Positions 45,190 to 58,138 of a DNA stretch of 64,000 bases are shown piece by piece. The DNA comes from Elephas maximus indicus (taxonomy: Eukaryota; Chordata; Mammalia; Proboscidea; Elephantidae): NCBI RefSeq assembly GCF_024166365.1, contig NC_064827.1:53658635-53722634 (forward strand), in the 5' to 3' direction. The notes below the pieces were generated by a model, which saw only the letters and a list, made by a program, of their open reading frames with translations, was not told where the DNA came from and searched no databases. Within the stretch, counting starts at the first letter, position 1. Every line of letters starts with the position of its first letter. The position numbers and the translations under genes were made by a program.

Positions 45190-45343
45190 CTGGCCGCGGG
45201 GCGAGTGTTGTAGCCGGTATGGTGGAGCACACATCCTAGCGCCCGAAGGCGGGCGAATTTCACCCGCACTCCACCCTTGTGGCCTCGCGGAGCCCTCGGG
45301 CGTCTCTAGCCCAGGCGGCCTGAGGCAGCGACGAGGTCGGTGC
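45190..45343 (+). other. SMC2: SMC2 non-coding exon 1 (approximate)
   Basis: The GC-rich segment after the AATAAATAG box, beginning near GGCCGCGGGGCGAG, is the likely transcription start region. A donor at GC|GTGAGC (45,344) or CGG|GTCGG-like alternatives nearby would splice to the acceptor at 46,134. Start and end are inferred from CpG context and consensus only. Confidence 0.45.
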
Positions 45344-46134
45344 GTGAGCGCGGCTGGTTGGGCCTTGTATTCCCGGCGGTAGGTTGGGGTGGATGAGTAG
45401 CAAGGAGGGTCTCAGTTGGGAATTAAGGCAGGAAGGCTCATTTCTGTGCAGCTTTGGAGTGTGGTGGGGGAGTGTTGGCAGAAAGCCTGGTGAGGCGAGG
45501 TAACAAACAGCCTGAGTAGAAGCAGGAGTCTGGAGAATATATGCGGTTCGTCTATTTACCGACCCCTCAGACTCAGTCACTATTAGGGGATAGAGCGGTG
45601 GATGTAAACAGAAATCTTAGGGGACCTTACATTATAATAGGTGGGACAGACAAATACGGTCTAGTATCACCCTTAAGTGCAACGAAGGAAAAAGAAAGGG
45701 TGAGTAGATGAGCAGAAATGCAATTTTACATGGGGAGGTCAGGAAGAACCTTTGAGAAAAGATGTGAATGCAGTAGAGTGCCACGTGGTATTGTTTTTTT
45801 TTTTTCGGGGGGGCGGGGGTGGGCAGTTTACAGGCAAAGGGTGTGAAATAATCAGTTTAGCTAGAATATGATAGAGGTAGAAGGCAGGTCTAGAAAAGTA
45901 AATCGGGAAAGTTCTAAGGACTTTGGGTTCCAGGCAGAAGTTTCATTAACTTCTAAATCGTGGTTAACTCTATCGTGATTTTAAATAAGGGAACGATATC
46001 TTTACATCAGAGTTAGCTTGGCAAGTGGCTGTTTTATTTCTTTTGGGCTGTCATGCCTATGTTTTAGTCTTTCACATTCAGTATGAGTCCAGTCTTGCCT
46101 TCCACTTACATTTTGTTATTTTTGTTTTGTACAG
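45344..46134 (+). other. SMC2: SMC2 intron 1
   Basis: About 0.8 kb, ending in a pyrimidine-rich tract and TTTTGTACAG at 46,125-46,134. It contains a T12/G-rich tract near 45,795-45,830. No other feature. Confidence 0.6.
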
Positions 46135-46362
46135 AACTAGTTTGTGACCTGTTTGATCGTAGCAGAGGTTTACCAGTCCAAGGCAATTGTGAAAATGCAT
46201 ATTAAGTCAATAATTCTGGAAGGATTCAAATCCTATGCTCAGAGGACTGAAGTCAATGGTTTTGACCCCCTCTTCAATGCTATCACTGGTTTAAATGGTA
46301 GTGGAAAATCCAACATATTGGACTCTATTTGCTTTTTGCTGGGCATCTCTAACCTGTCTCAG
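46135..46362 (+). CDS. SMC2: SMC2 exon 2: start codon and residues 1-56
   Basis: SMC2 pairs with SMC4 to form the ATP-driven core of condensin I and II, which loops and compacts mitotic chromosomes in the nucleus. The ATG at 46,195-46,197 opens [20 protein letters not shown], the conserved SMC2 N-terminus. The upstream in-frame ATG at 46,144 is rejected because the protein family begins at MHIKS. Residues 32-39 (GLNGSGKS) are the Walker A loop that binds ATP in the N-terminal half of the head. The coding part is 168 nt (56 codons, phase 0), ending LSQ at the donor CAG|GTAAAG. The acceptor TTTTGTACAG precedes 46,135, leaving about 60 nt of 5' UTR. Apart from normal introns nothing is broken, so this is the live gene. 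Confidence 0.97.
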
Positions 46363-46998
46363 GTAAAGTGTAAACTTTCTAATTTGTATGAATTTAAGTT
46401 TGGCAAGGAAGTCTTCACTGAGCTTAGAAACTATTGCTACCATTCTTTTTTCCTTTGATATTTAAGTACTGTGTTTTGTATGTTATGTGAATTATCTTAA
46501 ATCTCACTGCAACTGTTGAAGATGAGTACAATTATCACTCTATTTTTAAATGAGAAAATAGAAACTTTGCGGGTTAAGAAATTTGCCTGAGGTTCATCTT
46601 CTTAGGGTATGCTGGAGCAACACTCAAACTCAGACATCCTTACTTTAGGCAGCCTCATCCTGGAGTCTGTATTTTTTCTCCTGCACTGTAATGCCTGTAG
46701 AGGACCTACTACTAATGGGCGTGAATGAATAGCAAATTTCTTAGGCACTGTCTTCCCTTAAATCTTTCCGATGGACTTTTGCTAAGAAACAGTAGAAAAC
46801 CAGTTCAGGGTTGATGATGTCCTAGAGAGAAAGGTGCCCGTTGTAGTTTGCCTGTTTTCCTTGCCAGTAGATGCCACTACTTATCCTTGACTACTTAATG
46901 GATGCAGCATAGGTGGGCTTTCCAAAAGCAAGAAGTACATTTGCTACTTTGTGCACTATGGGGTTTTATAATTAATAATTTTTCTCCTTCTGTTTTAG
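46363..46998 (+). other. SMC2: SMC2 intron 2
   Basis: 636 bp between GTAAAG and TTCTGTTTTAG. It contains a diverged MIR on minus (about 46,490-46,700), seen as GAGAAAATAGAAACTTTGCG and CAACACTCAAACTCAGAC. Confidence 0.9.
46490..46700 (-). mobile_element. MIR element in SMC2 intron 2
   Basis: Antisense MIR order: ATTTTTAAATGAGAAAATAG, GGTTAAGAAATTTGCCTGAG, CAACACTCAAACTCAGACAT, CCTCATCCTGGAGTCTGT. Confidence 0.65.
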
Positions 46999-47148
46999 GT
47001 TCGGGCTTCTAATTTACAAGATTTAGTTTACAAGAATGGGCAGGCAGGTATTACCAAAGCCTCAGTGTCAATCACCTTTGATAATTCTGATAAAAAGCAA
47101 AGTCCTTTAGGATTCGAGGTACATGATGAAATCACAATAACAAGGCAG
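46999..47148 (+). CDS. SMC2: SMC2 exon 3: residues 57-106
   Basis: 150 nt encode 50 residues in phase 0, from [17 protein letters not shown] to [13 protein letters not shown]. This is the beta-rich part of the N-terminal ATPase lobe after Walker [11 protein letters not shown] is the conserved SMC strand-turn (ITFDN) motif. The acceptor is TGTTTTAG and the donor CAG|GTGAGT, a strong consensus. The reading frame joins exons 2 and 4 without any shift. Confidence 0.97.
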
Positions 47149-48126
47149 GTGAGTGACTACTCATATTTGATACCATTTTTAGTAATATGGCTTTACACAA
47201 AGTGCAGGAGATAAAGAAAAGTCACGAGTAGAATTGACACCTCAAATACTGGCTCATTCTTCAAGAATACTTTTTTTGTGTCAGAATTTTGATCTTGGAA
47301 ATTCCAGCATTAACTGAGAGAATCGAAAGGGGCCTGAAGTTATCCATTCAGTATAAGTACTCAACCATACTTGAATCTTAAACCATACTTGAACCTTCTC
47401 TGTCTGTGCTAGAATACCTCCAGTACCTGGGATCTTACTGTCCTCTGAGGTAACCCATTCCATTTGGACAGGTGTAATTAAAATAGGGCTTCTATAAATT
47501 GGCCAGAGTCTGCTTTTTTGTAGCCTCATACATTAATCTATATATTTGAGAGCTCCAAGAGCAAATCTTATTTATTCCATATTCCAGCATTTAATTCTTA
47601 GCTGTACTCTAAGCTAAAGCTCTCCAGTTCTTTTAATTGATGTTTAATTGTTTTCATTTTCTTCACTTGCATGACCACTCTAAATATGTTCCAGTTCTTT
47701 ATAATTTTTTCTGTTTTTAAATGAGTTGTGCCTCAAATCGAGCATATACCAGCATTGGTCTTGTTAGAACAGGATTAAGTCAAATTGTTAACTTCTTTCC
47801 TTTTAGGTTTTCTACCTCTGTATTACGCAGTGTGGCATTGGAGGGTTCATAATACCTTACAAATTCGTACTGAATTTACTTAAAACCACTTTTAATTTTT
47901 ATATGTGCAGTATCACTAAGCTATGTTACTACCATGTTTGTATCTTTTAAGTTACTTTAAACCAACGCAGGACCATACATTTCTCTTTTTAAACTTTTTT
48001 CTTATACTCTAACCATGTTATCAGCTTGTCATGGTTTTCTTTTTAATTCTGTTAATGCCCATTTACTTTCTCCCATAGCATGATTTCACTTACAGTTTTT
48101 TCCCTCTATTTTAATCAAGGCCAATG

Positions 48127-51100
48127 TGTTTTTTTTTCTTTTTGTGCTTTAAGTGAAAGTGTATAAATCAAGTCAGTCTCTCATACAAAAATTTATATAC
48201 ACCTTGCTATATACTCCCAGTTACTCTCCCCATAATGAGACAGCGTATTCCTCTCCACCCTCTATTTCCCTATCCATTCAGCCAGCTTCTGACCCCCTCT
48301 GCTTTCTCATCTACCATCCTGACAGGAGCTGCCCACATAGTCTCATGTGTCTACTCAATCCAAGGAGCTCACTCCTCACCAGTATCATTTTCTATCCTAT
48401 AATCCAGTCCAATCCTGTCTGAAAAGTTGGCTTTGGGAATGGTTCCTGTCTTGCGCAAACAGAAGGTCTGCGGACCATAACCTCCGGGGTCCTTCTAGTC
48501 TCAGTCCTTCTAGCCTCAGACCATTAAGTCTGGTCTTTTTGCAAGAATTTGAGGTCTGTATCTCGTTGCTCTCCTGCTCCCTCAGGGGTTCTCTGTTGTG
48601 TTTCTTGTCAGGGAAGTCATCTGTTGTAGCTGGTTATCATCTAGTTCTTCTGGTCTCAGACTTATGTAGTGTCTGGTTTATGTAGCCCTTTGTATATTTT
48701 AGGCTCATAATTATCTTGTATCTTTGGTGTTCTTCATTCTCCTTTGCTCCAGGTGGGTCGAGACCAATTGGCCGCTTGCTGGCATTTAAGACACCAGACG
48801 CCACCCTCTGATGTGGAATGCAGAATGTTTCCTTAATAGATTTTATTATGCCAGTTGACCTAGATGTCCCCTGAAACCTTGGTCCCCAGACCCCTCCCCT
48901 GCTATGCTCGCGTTGGAAGCATTCAGTTTATTCAGGAAACTTCTTTGCTTTTGGTTAAGTCCAGTTGTGTTGACCTCTCCTGTATTGTGTGTTGCCTTTC
49001 CCTTCACCTAAAAGTTCTTATCTACTGTCTAATTAGTGAATACCCCTCTCCCTCCCTCCCTGCTCTCTTAACCATCAAAGAATATTTTCCTCTCTGTTTA
49101 AACTATTTCTCAAGTTCTTATCATAGTGGTCTCATACAATATTTGTCCTTTTGCAGCTGACTGATTTCACTCAGCATAATGCCTTCCAGATTCCTCCATG
49201 TTGTGAAATGTTTCACGAATTCATCATTGTTATTGATGCATGGTATACCATAATTTATCCATTCATCTGTTGATGAGCACCTTGGTTGCTTCCATCTTTT
49301 TGCTGTTGTAAACAGTGCTGCAGTGAACATGGGTGTGCATATACCTGTTCTTCTAAAGGCTCTTATTTCTCTAGGATATATTCCAAGGAGTGGGATTGCT
49401 GGATCTTATGGCAGTTTTATTTCTAGCTTTCTAAGGAAGCGCCAAATTGATTTCCAAAGCGGTTGTACCATTTTACATTCCCACCAGCAGTGTATAAGTG
49501 TTGCAGTCTCTCCACAACCTCTCCAACATTTATTATTTTGTGTTTTTTGGATTAATGCCAGCCTTCTTGGAGTGAGATGGAATCTCATTGTAGTTTTCAT
49601 TTGCATTTCTCTAATGGCTAATGATCATGAGCATTTCCTCATGTATCTGTTAGCTACCTGAATGTCCTCTTTGGTGAAGTGCCTGTTCATATCCTTTGCC
49701 CATTTTTTAATTGGGTTATTTGCCTTTTTGTTGTTGAGTTTTTGTGGTGTCATGTAGATTTTAGATGTCAGTTGCTGATTGGAAATGTCAGAGCTAAAAA
49801 CTTTTTCCCAGTCTGTAGGTAGTATTTTTACTGTTTTGGTGAAGTCTTTGGAAGACCATAGGTGTTTGATTTTTAGGAGCTCTCAGTTATCTAGTTTCTT
49901 TTCTGGTGTTTGTGCATTGTTTGTAATGTTTTGTATACTGTTTATGGCGTGTATTAGGGCTCCTAGCTTTATCTCTATTTTTTCTTCCATTATCTTTATT
50001 GTTTTAGATTCTATATTTAGGTCTTTGATCCATTTTGAGTTAGTTTTTATGCACGGTATGAGGTATGGGTCTTGTTTCATTTTTTTGCAGATGGACATCC
50101 AGTTATGCCAGCACCATTTGTTAGAGACTGTCTTTTCCCCATTTAACAGACTTTGGGCCTTTGTCAAATATCAGCTGCCCATATATGGATGGGTTTATGT
50201 CTGGATTCTCAATTCTGTTCCATTGGTCCATCAATCTGTTGTCGTACCAGTACCAGGCTGTTTTGGCTACTGTGGCAGCATAATAGGTTCTAAAATCAGG
50301 TAATGTTAGACCTCCCACTTTGTTCTTCTTATTCAGCAATGTTTTACTTATCCAGGGTCTCTTTCCCTTCCATATGAAGTTGAAATTTGGATCGGAATTG
50401 CATTGTATCTATAGATCGCTTTTGGTAGAATAGACATTTTCAAAATGTTAAGTCTTCCTGTCCATGAGCAAGGTATGTTTTTCTACTTATGTAGGTCTCT
50501 TTTGGTTTCTTGCAGTAGTGTCTTGTAGTTTTCTTTGTACAAGTCTTTTACCTCTTTGGTAAGATTTATTCCTAAGTAGGTTACATTCTTGGGGGCTACT
50601 GTAAATGGTATTGATTTGGTGATTTCCTCTTCGATGTTCTTTTTTGTGGGTGTAGAGGAATCCAACTGATTTTTGTACGTTTATCTTGTATCCTGATGCT
50701 CTGTTGCACTATTAGTTTCAGTAGTTTTCTTGAGGATGCTATAGGGTTTTCTGTGTGTAAGATCATGTCATCTGCAAATAGAGATACTTTCACTTCTTCC
50801 TTATCAATCTGGATGCCTTTTATTTCTTCATCTAGTCTAATTGCTCTGACTAGGACCTCCAGCACAATGTTGAGTAAGAGTGGTGATAGAGGACATCCTT
50901 GCCTGGTTCCCTATCTCAAGGAGAATGCTTTCAGACTCTCATTTAGGATTATGTTGGCTGTTGGCTTTATATAAATGCACTTTATTATGTTGAGGAATTT
51001 TCCTTCTGTTCTCATTTTGCTGAGAGTTTTTATCACGAATGCGTGTTGAACTTTGTCACATGCCATTTCTGCATCAATTGGTAAGATCATGTGATTCTTG

Positions 51101-52654
51101 TCTTTTGTTTTATTTATATGATGGATTACGTTGATTGTTTTTCCAATGTTGAACCATCCCTGAATACCTGGTATGAATCGCACTTGGTCATGGCGAATTA
51201 TTTTTTTGCTATGTTGTTGAATTATATTGGCTAGAATTTTGCTGAGGATTTTTGCATCTAAGTTCATGAGGGATGTAGGTCTGTAATTTTCTTTTTTTGT
51301 GGTGTTTTTACATGGTTTTCGTATCAGGAATATGCTGGTTTCATAGAATGTGTTTGGGAGTATTTTATATTTTTCTATGCTCTGAAATACCTTTGGTAGT
51401 AGCGCTGTTAACTCTTCTCTGAAAGTTTGGTAGAACTCTGCAGTGAAGCCCTCTGGGTCAGGCCTTTTTTTTTTTTGTTGGGAATTTTTTAATTACCTTC
51501 TCAATCTCTTCATTTTTTATGGGTTTATTTACTTGTTCTATCTCTGTGTTAGTTTACAGAGGTACTGTGTTTCTAGAAATTCATCCATTTCTGCTAGGTT
51601 TTCAAATTTTTTAGAGCACAATTTTTTGTAGTAATCTGATATGATTCTTTTAATTTCAGTTGGGTCTGTTGTGATATCACCCATCTCATTTCCTATTTGG
51701 GTTATTTGCTTCCTCTCTTTTTCTTTTGTCAGTTTGGCCAATGGTGTATCAATTTTGTTAATTTTTTCAAAGAACCAGCTTTTGTTCTTGTTAACGTTTT
51801 CAATTGTTTTTCTGTTCTCTATTTCATTTAATTCAGCTATAATTTTCGTTATTTGTTTTTTTCTGGTGCCTGAGGGTTTCTTTGTTACTCTCTTTGTATT
51901 TGTTCAAATCGTAGGGATAATTCTTTGATTTTGGCCCACTTTTCTTTTTGTATGTGTGCATTTATTGATATAAATTGACCTCTGAGCACTGCTTTCACTC
52001 TGTCCCAGAGGTTCTCATAGGAAGTATTTTCATTCTCACTGGATTTTATGAAGTTCTTTATTCCATCCTTAACGTCTTCTGTAACCCAGTAATTTCTGAG
52101 CAGGGTAGTGTTCAGTTTCCAAGAGTTTGATTTCTTTTCCCTGCTTTTTCTGTTACTGATTTCTACTTTTATGGCCATATGATCAGAGAAGATGCTTTGT
52201 AATATTTCGATGCTTTGGATTCTTCTAAGGCTTGCTTTATGACCTAATATGTGGCCTATTGTAGAGAATGTTCTCTGTGCGCTAGAAAATAAAGTATACT
52301 TAGGTGCTGTTGGGTGGAGTGTTCAGTATATGTCTGTGAGGTCAAGTTGGTTGATTGTGGCATTTAGATCTTCCATGTCTTTATCGAGCTTCTTTCTAGA
52401 TGTTCTGTCCTTCATTGAAAATGGTGTATTGAAGTCTCATACTATAATTGTGGAGCTGTCTATCTCACTTTTCAATGCTGTTACAGTTTGTTTTATGTAT
52501 CTGTCAGCCCTATAATTGGGTGCAAAAATATTTAATATGGTTATATCCCCCTGGTATATTCTCACTTTAATCATTATATATTGTCCTTCCTTATCCTTTT
52601 TGCTGGATTTAACCTCAAAGTCTGTTTTGTCAGAGATTAATAATGCCACACTTG
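48127..52654 (-). mobile_element. Outer L1, 3' part (3' UTR and most of ORF2)
   Basis: Runs from the T-rich 3' end through a 3' UTR of about 1 kb into ORF2. Decayed ORF2 fragments include 49,406-49,606 (C-terminal [12 protein letters not shown]), 49,883-50,167, 50,596-50,865 (catalytic [14 protein letters not shown] still legible), 50,911-51,267, 51,885-52,178 and 52,437-52,649 (endonuclease). Multiple stops and frameshifts make it inactive. It breaks off at 52,654, where the inner L1 is inserted, and resumes at 59,149. Confidence 0.93.
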
Positions 52655-53666
52655 TTTTTTTTTTTATTAACTTTTATTGAACTTCAAGTGAACGTTTACA
52701 AATCAAGTCAGACTGTCACATATAAGTTTATATATATCTTACTCCGTACTCCCCCGGCTCTCCCCCTGATGAGTCAGCCCTTCCAGTCTCTCCTTTCGTG
52801 ACAATTTTGCCAGCTTCCAACTCTCTCTATCCTCCCATCCCTCCTCCAGACAGGAGATGCCTACACAGTCTCAAGTGCCTACCTGATATAATTAGCTCAC
52901 TCTTCATCAGCATCTCTCTTCTACCCACTGTCCAGTCCCTTTCATGTCTGATGAGTTGTCTTTGGGGATGGTTCCCGTCCTGTGCCAACAGAAGGTTTGG
53001 GGACCATGACCGCCGGGATTCCTCTAGTCTCAGTCAGACCATTAAGTATGGTCTTTTTATGAGAATTTGGGGTCTGCATCCCACTGATCTCCTGCTCCCT
53101 CAGGGGTTCTCTGTTGTGCTCCCTGTCAGGGTAGTCATCGATTATGGCCGGGCACCAACTAGTTCTTCTGGTCTCAGGATGATGTAGGTCTCTGGTTCAT
53201 GTGGCCCTTTCTGTCTCTTGGGCTCTTAGTTGTCGTGTGACCTTGGTGTCCTTCATTTTCCTTTGCTCCAGGTGGGTTGAGACCAATTGATGCATCTTAG
53301 ATGGCCGCTTGTTAGCATTTAAGACCCCAGACGCCACATTTCAAAGTGGGATGCAGGATGTTTTCATAATAGAATTATTTTGCCAATTGACTTAGAAGTC
53401 CCCTTAAACCATGGTCCCCAAACCCCCGCCCTTGCTCTGCTGACCTTTGAAGCATTCATTTTATCCCGGAAACTTCTTTGCTTTTGGTCCAGTCCAATTG
53501 AGCTGACCTTCCATGTATTGAGTGTTGTCCTTCCCTTCACTTAAAGCAGTTCTTAGTTCTTATCTACTAATTAATCAGTAAAAAACCCTCTCTCTCCCTC
53601 CCTCCCTCCCCGCCTCGTAACCACAAAAGTATGTGTTCTTCTCAGTTCATACTATTTCTCAAGATC

Positions 53667-54044
53667 TTATACTAGTGGTCTTATACAATATTTGTCCTTT
53701 TGCCTCTGACTAATTTCGCTCAGAATAATGCCTTCCAGGTTCCTCCATGTTATGAAATGTTTCACAGATTCGTCACTGTTCTTTATCGATGCGTAGTATT
53801 CCATTGTGTGAATATACCACAATTTATTTACCCATTCATCCATTGATGGACACCTTGGTTGCTTCCAGCTTTTTGCTATTGTAAACAGAGCTGCAATAAA
53901 CATGGGTGTGCATGTATCTGTTTGTGTGAAGGCTGTTGTTTCTCTAGGGTATAGTCCGAGGAGTGGGATTTCTGGGTTGTATGGTAGTTCTATTTCTAAC
54001 TGTTTAAGATAACGGCAGATAGATTTCCAAAGTGTTTGTACCAT
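53667..54044 (-). pseudogene. Inner L1 ORF2, C-terminal fragment
   Basis: 125 codons contain the C-terminal Cys-domain neighbourhood ([13 protein letters not shown] and MFIAALFTIAKSWKQPRC, YASIKNSDESVKH). It is cut off from the RT frame by a premature TAA near 54,119, where the outer L1 has CAA in the matching context ([10 protein letters not shown]). Confidence 0.85.
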
Positions 54045-54118
54045 TTTACATTCCCACCAGCAGTGTATAAGAGTTCCAGTCTCTCTGCAGCCTCTCCAAC
54101 ATTTATTATTTTGTGTTT

Positions 54119-56353
54119 TTAGATTAATGCCAGCCTTGTTGGAGTGAGATGGAATCTCATCATAGTTTTAATTTGCATTTCTCTAATGGCTAATGATCGA
54201 GAGCATTTTCTCATGTATCTGTTAGCTGCCTGAATATCTTCTTTAGTGAAGTGTGTGTTCATATCCTTTGCCCACTTCTTGATTGGGTTGTTTGTCTTTT
54301 TGTGGTTGAGTTTTGACAGAATCATGTAGATTTTAGAGATCAGGCGCTGGTTGCAGATGTCATAGCTGAAAATTCTTTCCCAGTCTGTAGGTGGTCTTTT
54401 TACTCTTTTGGAGAAGTCTCTAGATGAGCATAGGTGTTTGATTTTTAGGAGCTCCCAGTTATCTGGTTTCTCTTCGTCATTATTGGTAATGTTTTGTATT
54501 CTGTTTATGCCTTGTATTAGGGCTCCTAAGGTTGTCTCTGTTTTTTCTTCCATGATCTTTATCGTTTTAGTCTTTATGTTTAGGTCTTTGATCCACTTGG
54601 AGTTAGTTTTTGTGCTTGGTGTGAGGTATGGGTCCTGTTTCATTTTTTTGCAAATGGATATCCAGTTATGCCAGCACCATTTGTTAAAAAGACTATCTTT
54701 TCCCCAATTAACTGACACTGGGCCTTTGTCAAATATCAGCTGCTCATATGTGGATGGATTTATATCTGGGTTCTCAGTTCTGTTCCACTGGTCTATGTGC
54801 CTGTTGTTGTACCAATACCAGGCTGTTTTGACTACTGTGGCTGTATAATAGGTTCTGAAATCAGGTAGAGTGAGGCCTCCCACTTTCTTCTTCTTTTTCA
54901 GTAATGCTTTGCTTATCCAAGGCTTCTTTCCCTTCCATATGAAGTTGGTGATTTGTTTCTCTATCCCCTTAAAAAATGACATTGGAATTTGGATCAGAAG
55001 TGCGTTAAATGTATAGATGGCTTTTGGTAGAATAGACATTTTTACTATGTTAAGTCTTCCTATCCATGAGCAAGGTATGTTTTTCCACTTGAGTATGTCG
55101 TTTTTAATTTCTTGTAGTAGAGCTTTGTAGTTGTCTTTGTATAGGTCTTTTACATCCTTGGTAAGATTTATTCCTAAGGATTTCATCTTCTTGGGGGCTA
55201 CTGTGAATGGTATTGATTTGGTTATTTCCTCTTCGGTGTTCTTTTTGTTGATGTAGAGGAATCCAAGTGATTTTTGTATGTTTATCTTGTAACCTGAGAC
55301 TCTGCCAAACTCTTCTATTAGTTTCAGTAGTTTTCTGAAGGATTCCTTAGGGTTTTCTGTGTATAAGATCATGTCATCTGCAAATAGAGATAATTTTACT
55401 TCCTCCTTGCCAATCCGGATACCCTTTATTTCTTTGTCTACCCTAATTGCTCTGGCTAGGACCTCTAGCACAATGTTGAATAAGAGCGGTGATAAAGGGC
55501 ATCCTTGTCTGGATCCCGTTGTCAAGGGAAATGCTTTCAGGTTCTCTCCATTTAGAGTGATGTTGGCTGTTGGCTTTGCATAGATGCCCTTTATTATGTT
55601 GAGGAATTTTCCTTCAATTCCTATTTTGGTGAGAGTTTTTATCATAAATGGGTGTTGGACTTTGTCAAATGCCTTTTCTGCATCAATTGATAAGATCATG
55701 TGGTTTTTGTCTTCTGTTTTATTTATGTGGTGGATTACATTAATGGTTTTTCTAATATTAAACCAGCCTTGCATACCTGGTATAAATCCCACTTGTTCGT
55801 GGTGAATTGTTTTTTTGATATGTTGTTGAATTCTGTTGGCTAGAATTTTGTTGAGGATTTTTACATCTATGTTCATGAGGGATATGGGTCTGTAATTTTG
55901 TTTCTTTGTAATGTCTTTACCTGGTTTTGGTATCAGGGAGATGGTAGCTTCATAGAATGAGTTGGGTAGTATTCCGTCATTTTCTATACTTTGAAATACC
56001 TTTAGTAGTAGTGGTATTAACTCTTCTCTGAAAGTTTGGTAGAACTCTGCAGTGAAGCCGTCCGGGCCAGGGCTTTTTTTTGTTGGGAGTTTTTTGATTA
56101 CCGTTTCAATCTCTTTTTTTGTTATGGGTCTATTTAGTTGTTCTCCTTCTGAATGTGTTAGTTTAGGTAGGTTGTGTTTTTCCAGGAATTCATCCATTTC
56201 TTCTAGGTTTGCAAATTTGTTAGAGTACAATTTTTCGTAATAATCTGATATGATTCTTTTAACTTCAGTTAGGTCTGTTGTGATGTGGCCCTTCTCGTTT
56301 CTTATTCTGGTTATTTGTTTCCTTTCCTGTATTTCTTTAGTCAGTCTAGCCAA
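54119..56353 (-). pseudogene. Inner L1 ORF2, 744-codon reverse transcriptase frame
   Basis: L1 ORF2 protein nicks DNA and reverse-transcribes its own RNA. This frame holds the whole [22 protein letters not shown], then [16 protein letters not shown], motif A region ([18 protein letters not shown]), motif B ([20 protein letters not shown]) and the catalytic FADD at residues 324-327. The thumb and connection region follow to [12 protein letters not shown]. The N-terminal endonuclease is in separate frames at 56,575-57,186 and 57,315-57,506. The C-terminus is lost to a premature stop. The largest open frame in the window, but only about 58% of a normal ORF2. Confidence 0.93.
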
Positions 56354-56574
56354 TGGTTTATCAATTTTGTTAATTTTTTCAAAGAACCAGCTTTTGGCTT
56401 TGTTAATTCTTTCAATTGTTTTTCTGTTCTCTAATTCATTTAGTTCAGCTCTAATTTTTATTATTTGTTTTCTTCTGGTGCCTGATGGATTCTTTTGTTG
56501 CTCAGTTTCTATTTGTTCAAGTTGTCGGGGCAGTTCTCTGCTTTTGGCTCTTTCTCCTTTTTGTATGTGTGCAT

Positions 56575-57186
56575 TTATCGATACAAATTGGGTCTGAGCA
56601 CTGCTTTTGCTGTGTCCCAGAGGTTTTGATAGGAAGTATTTTCATTCTCGTTGCATTCTATGAATTTCCTTATTCCCTCCTTAATGTCTTGTATAACCCA
56701 GTCTTTTTTCAGGAGGGTATTGTTCAGTTTCCAAGTCTTTGATTTGTTTTCCCTAGTTTTTCTGTTATTGATTTCTACTTTTATTGCCTTGTGGTCTGAG
56801 AAGATGCTTTGTAATATTTCGATGTTTTGGATTCTGCAAAGGTTTGTTTTATGACCTAATATGTGGTCTATTCTAGAGAATGTTCCATGTGCGCTAGAAA
56901 AAAAAGTATACTTTGCAGCAGTTGGGTGGAGAGTTCTGTATAAGTCAATGAGGTCAAGTTGGTTGATTGTTGTAAGTAGGTCTTCCGTGTCTCTTTTGAG
57001 CTTCTCACTGGATGTCCTGTCCTTCTCCGAAAGTGGTGTGTTGAAGTCTCCTACTATAATTGTGGAGGTGTCTATCTCACTTTTCAGTTCTGTTAAAATT
57101 CGATTTATGTATCTTGCAGCCCTGTCATTGGGTGCATAAATATTTAATATGGTTATGTTTTCCTGATCAATTGTCCCTTTTATCAT
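56575..57186 (-). pseudogene. Inner L1 ORF2, endonuclease fragment
   Basis: 203 codons of the AP-endonuclease-like domain: NIYAPNDRAARYINRIL, VGDFNTPLSEKDRTS and the active-site SDH (FSDHKAIKVEI) are visible. Frameshifts separate it from the RT downstream and from the N-terminal piece at 57,315-57,506 (SIIMLNVNGLNAPIKRQR, CCLQETHLR). Confidence 0.88.
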
Positions 57187-57928
57187 TATATAGTGTCCTT
57201 TATCCTTTGTGGTAGATTTAAGTCTAAAGTCTATTTTGTCAGAAATTAGTATTGCTACTCCTCTTCTTTTTTGCTTATTGTTTGCTTGATATATTTTTTT
57301 CCATCCTTTGAGTTTTAGTTTGTGTCTCTAAGTCTAAGGTGTGTCTCTTGTAGGCAGCATATAGATGGATCGTGCTTCTTTATCCAGTCTGAGACTCTCT
57401 GTCTCTTTATTGGTGCATTTAGTCCATTTACATTCAGCATAATTATAGATAAGTGTTTAGTGTTGTCATTTTGATGCCTTTTTATGTGTGTTGTTGACAA
57501 TTTCATTTTTCCACTTACTATTTTGTGCTGAGACGTTTTTCTTAGTAAATTGTGAGATCCTCATTTTCGTAGTGTTTGACTTTATGTTTGTTGAGTCGTT
57601 ATGTTTTTCTTGGCTTTTATCTTGAGTTATGGAGTTGTTGTACCTCTTTGTGGTTACCTTAATATTTACCCGTATTTTTCTAAGTAAAAACCTAACTTGT
57701 ATTGTTCTATATCACCTTGTATCACTGTTTGTATGGCAGTTCTATGCCACCTGTATTTAGTCCCTCTCTTTGATTATTGTGATCTTTTACATACTGACTT
57801 CCATGATTCCCTGTTATGAGCATTTTTTTTTTTTTTTAATTAATCTTAATTTGTTTTTGTTATTTCCCTATTTGAGTTGATATCAGGATGTTCTGTTTTG
57901 TGACCTTGTGTTGTGCTGGTATCTGATA

Positions 57929-58138
57929 TTATTGGTTTTCTGACCAAACAGTATCCTTTAGTATTTCTTGTAGCTTTGGTTTGGTTTTTGCAAATTCTCT
58001 AAGCTTGTGTTTATCTGTAAATATCTTAATTTCGCCTTCATATTTGAGAGAGAGTTTTGCTGGATATATGATCCTTTGCTGGCAGTTTTTCTCCTTTAGT
58101 GCTCTGTATATGTCGTCCCATTCCCTTCTTGCCTGCAT
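57929..58138 (-). pseudogene. Inner L1 ORF1, C-terminal fragment
   Basis: 69 codons (QARREWDDIYRALKEKNCQ, YPAKLSLKYEGEIKIFTDKH) match the ORF1 C-terminal domain that binds nucleic acid with the RRM. Out of frame with 58,304-58,948. Confidence 0.82.

Larger units (their letters stand above)
44480..45420. promoter_or_regulatory. SMC2: CpG-rich promoter region of SMC2
   Basis: A sharp rise in G+C and CpG, unlike the surrounding AT-rich DNA, marks a CpG island directly upstream of SMC2 exon 1. It contains GC boxes such as GAGGCGGGG at 44,867-44,876 and 45,131-45,139. There are also candidate cell-cycle sites (listed separately). ORFs on either strand here (for example 44,544-44,912 on minus) are GC-rich artefacts with no domain. 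Island promoters often fire in both directions, so an antisense non-coding transcript is possible but not shown. Confidence 0.8.

Noticed and set aside
46144-46194. Earlier in-frame ATG for SMC2 at 46,144
   Set aside because: Would add 17 residues before the universally conserved MHIKS start; treated as 5' UTR.
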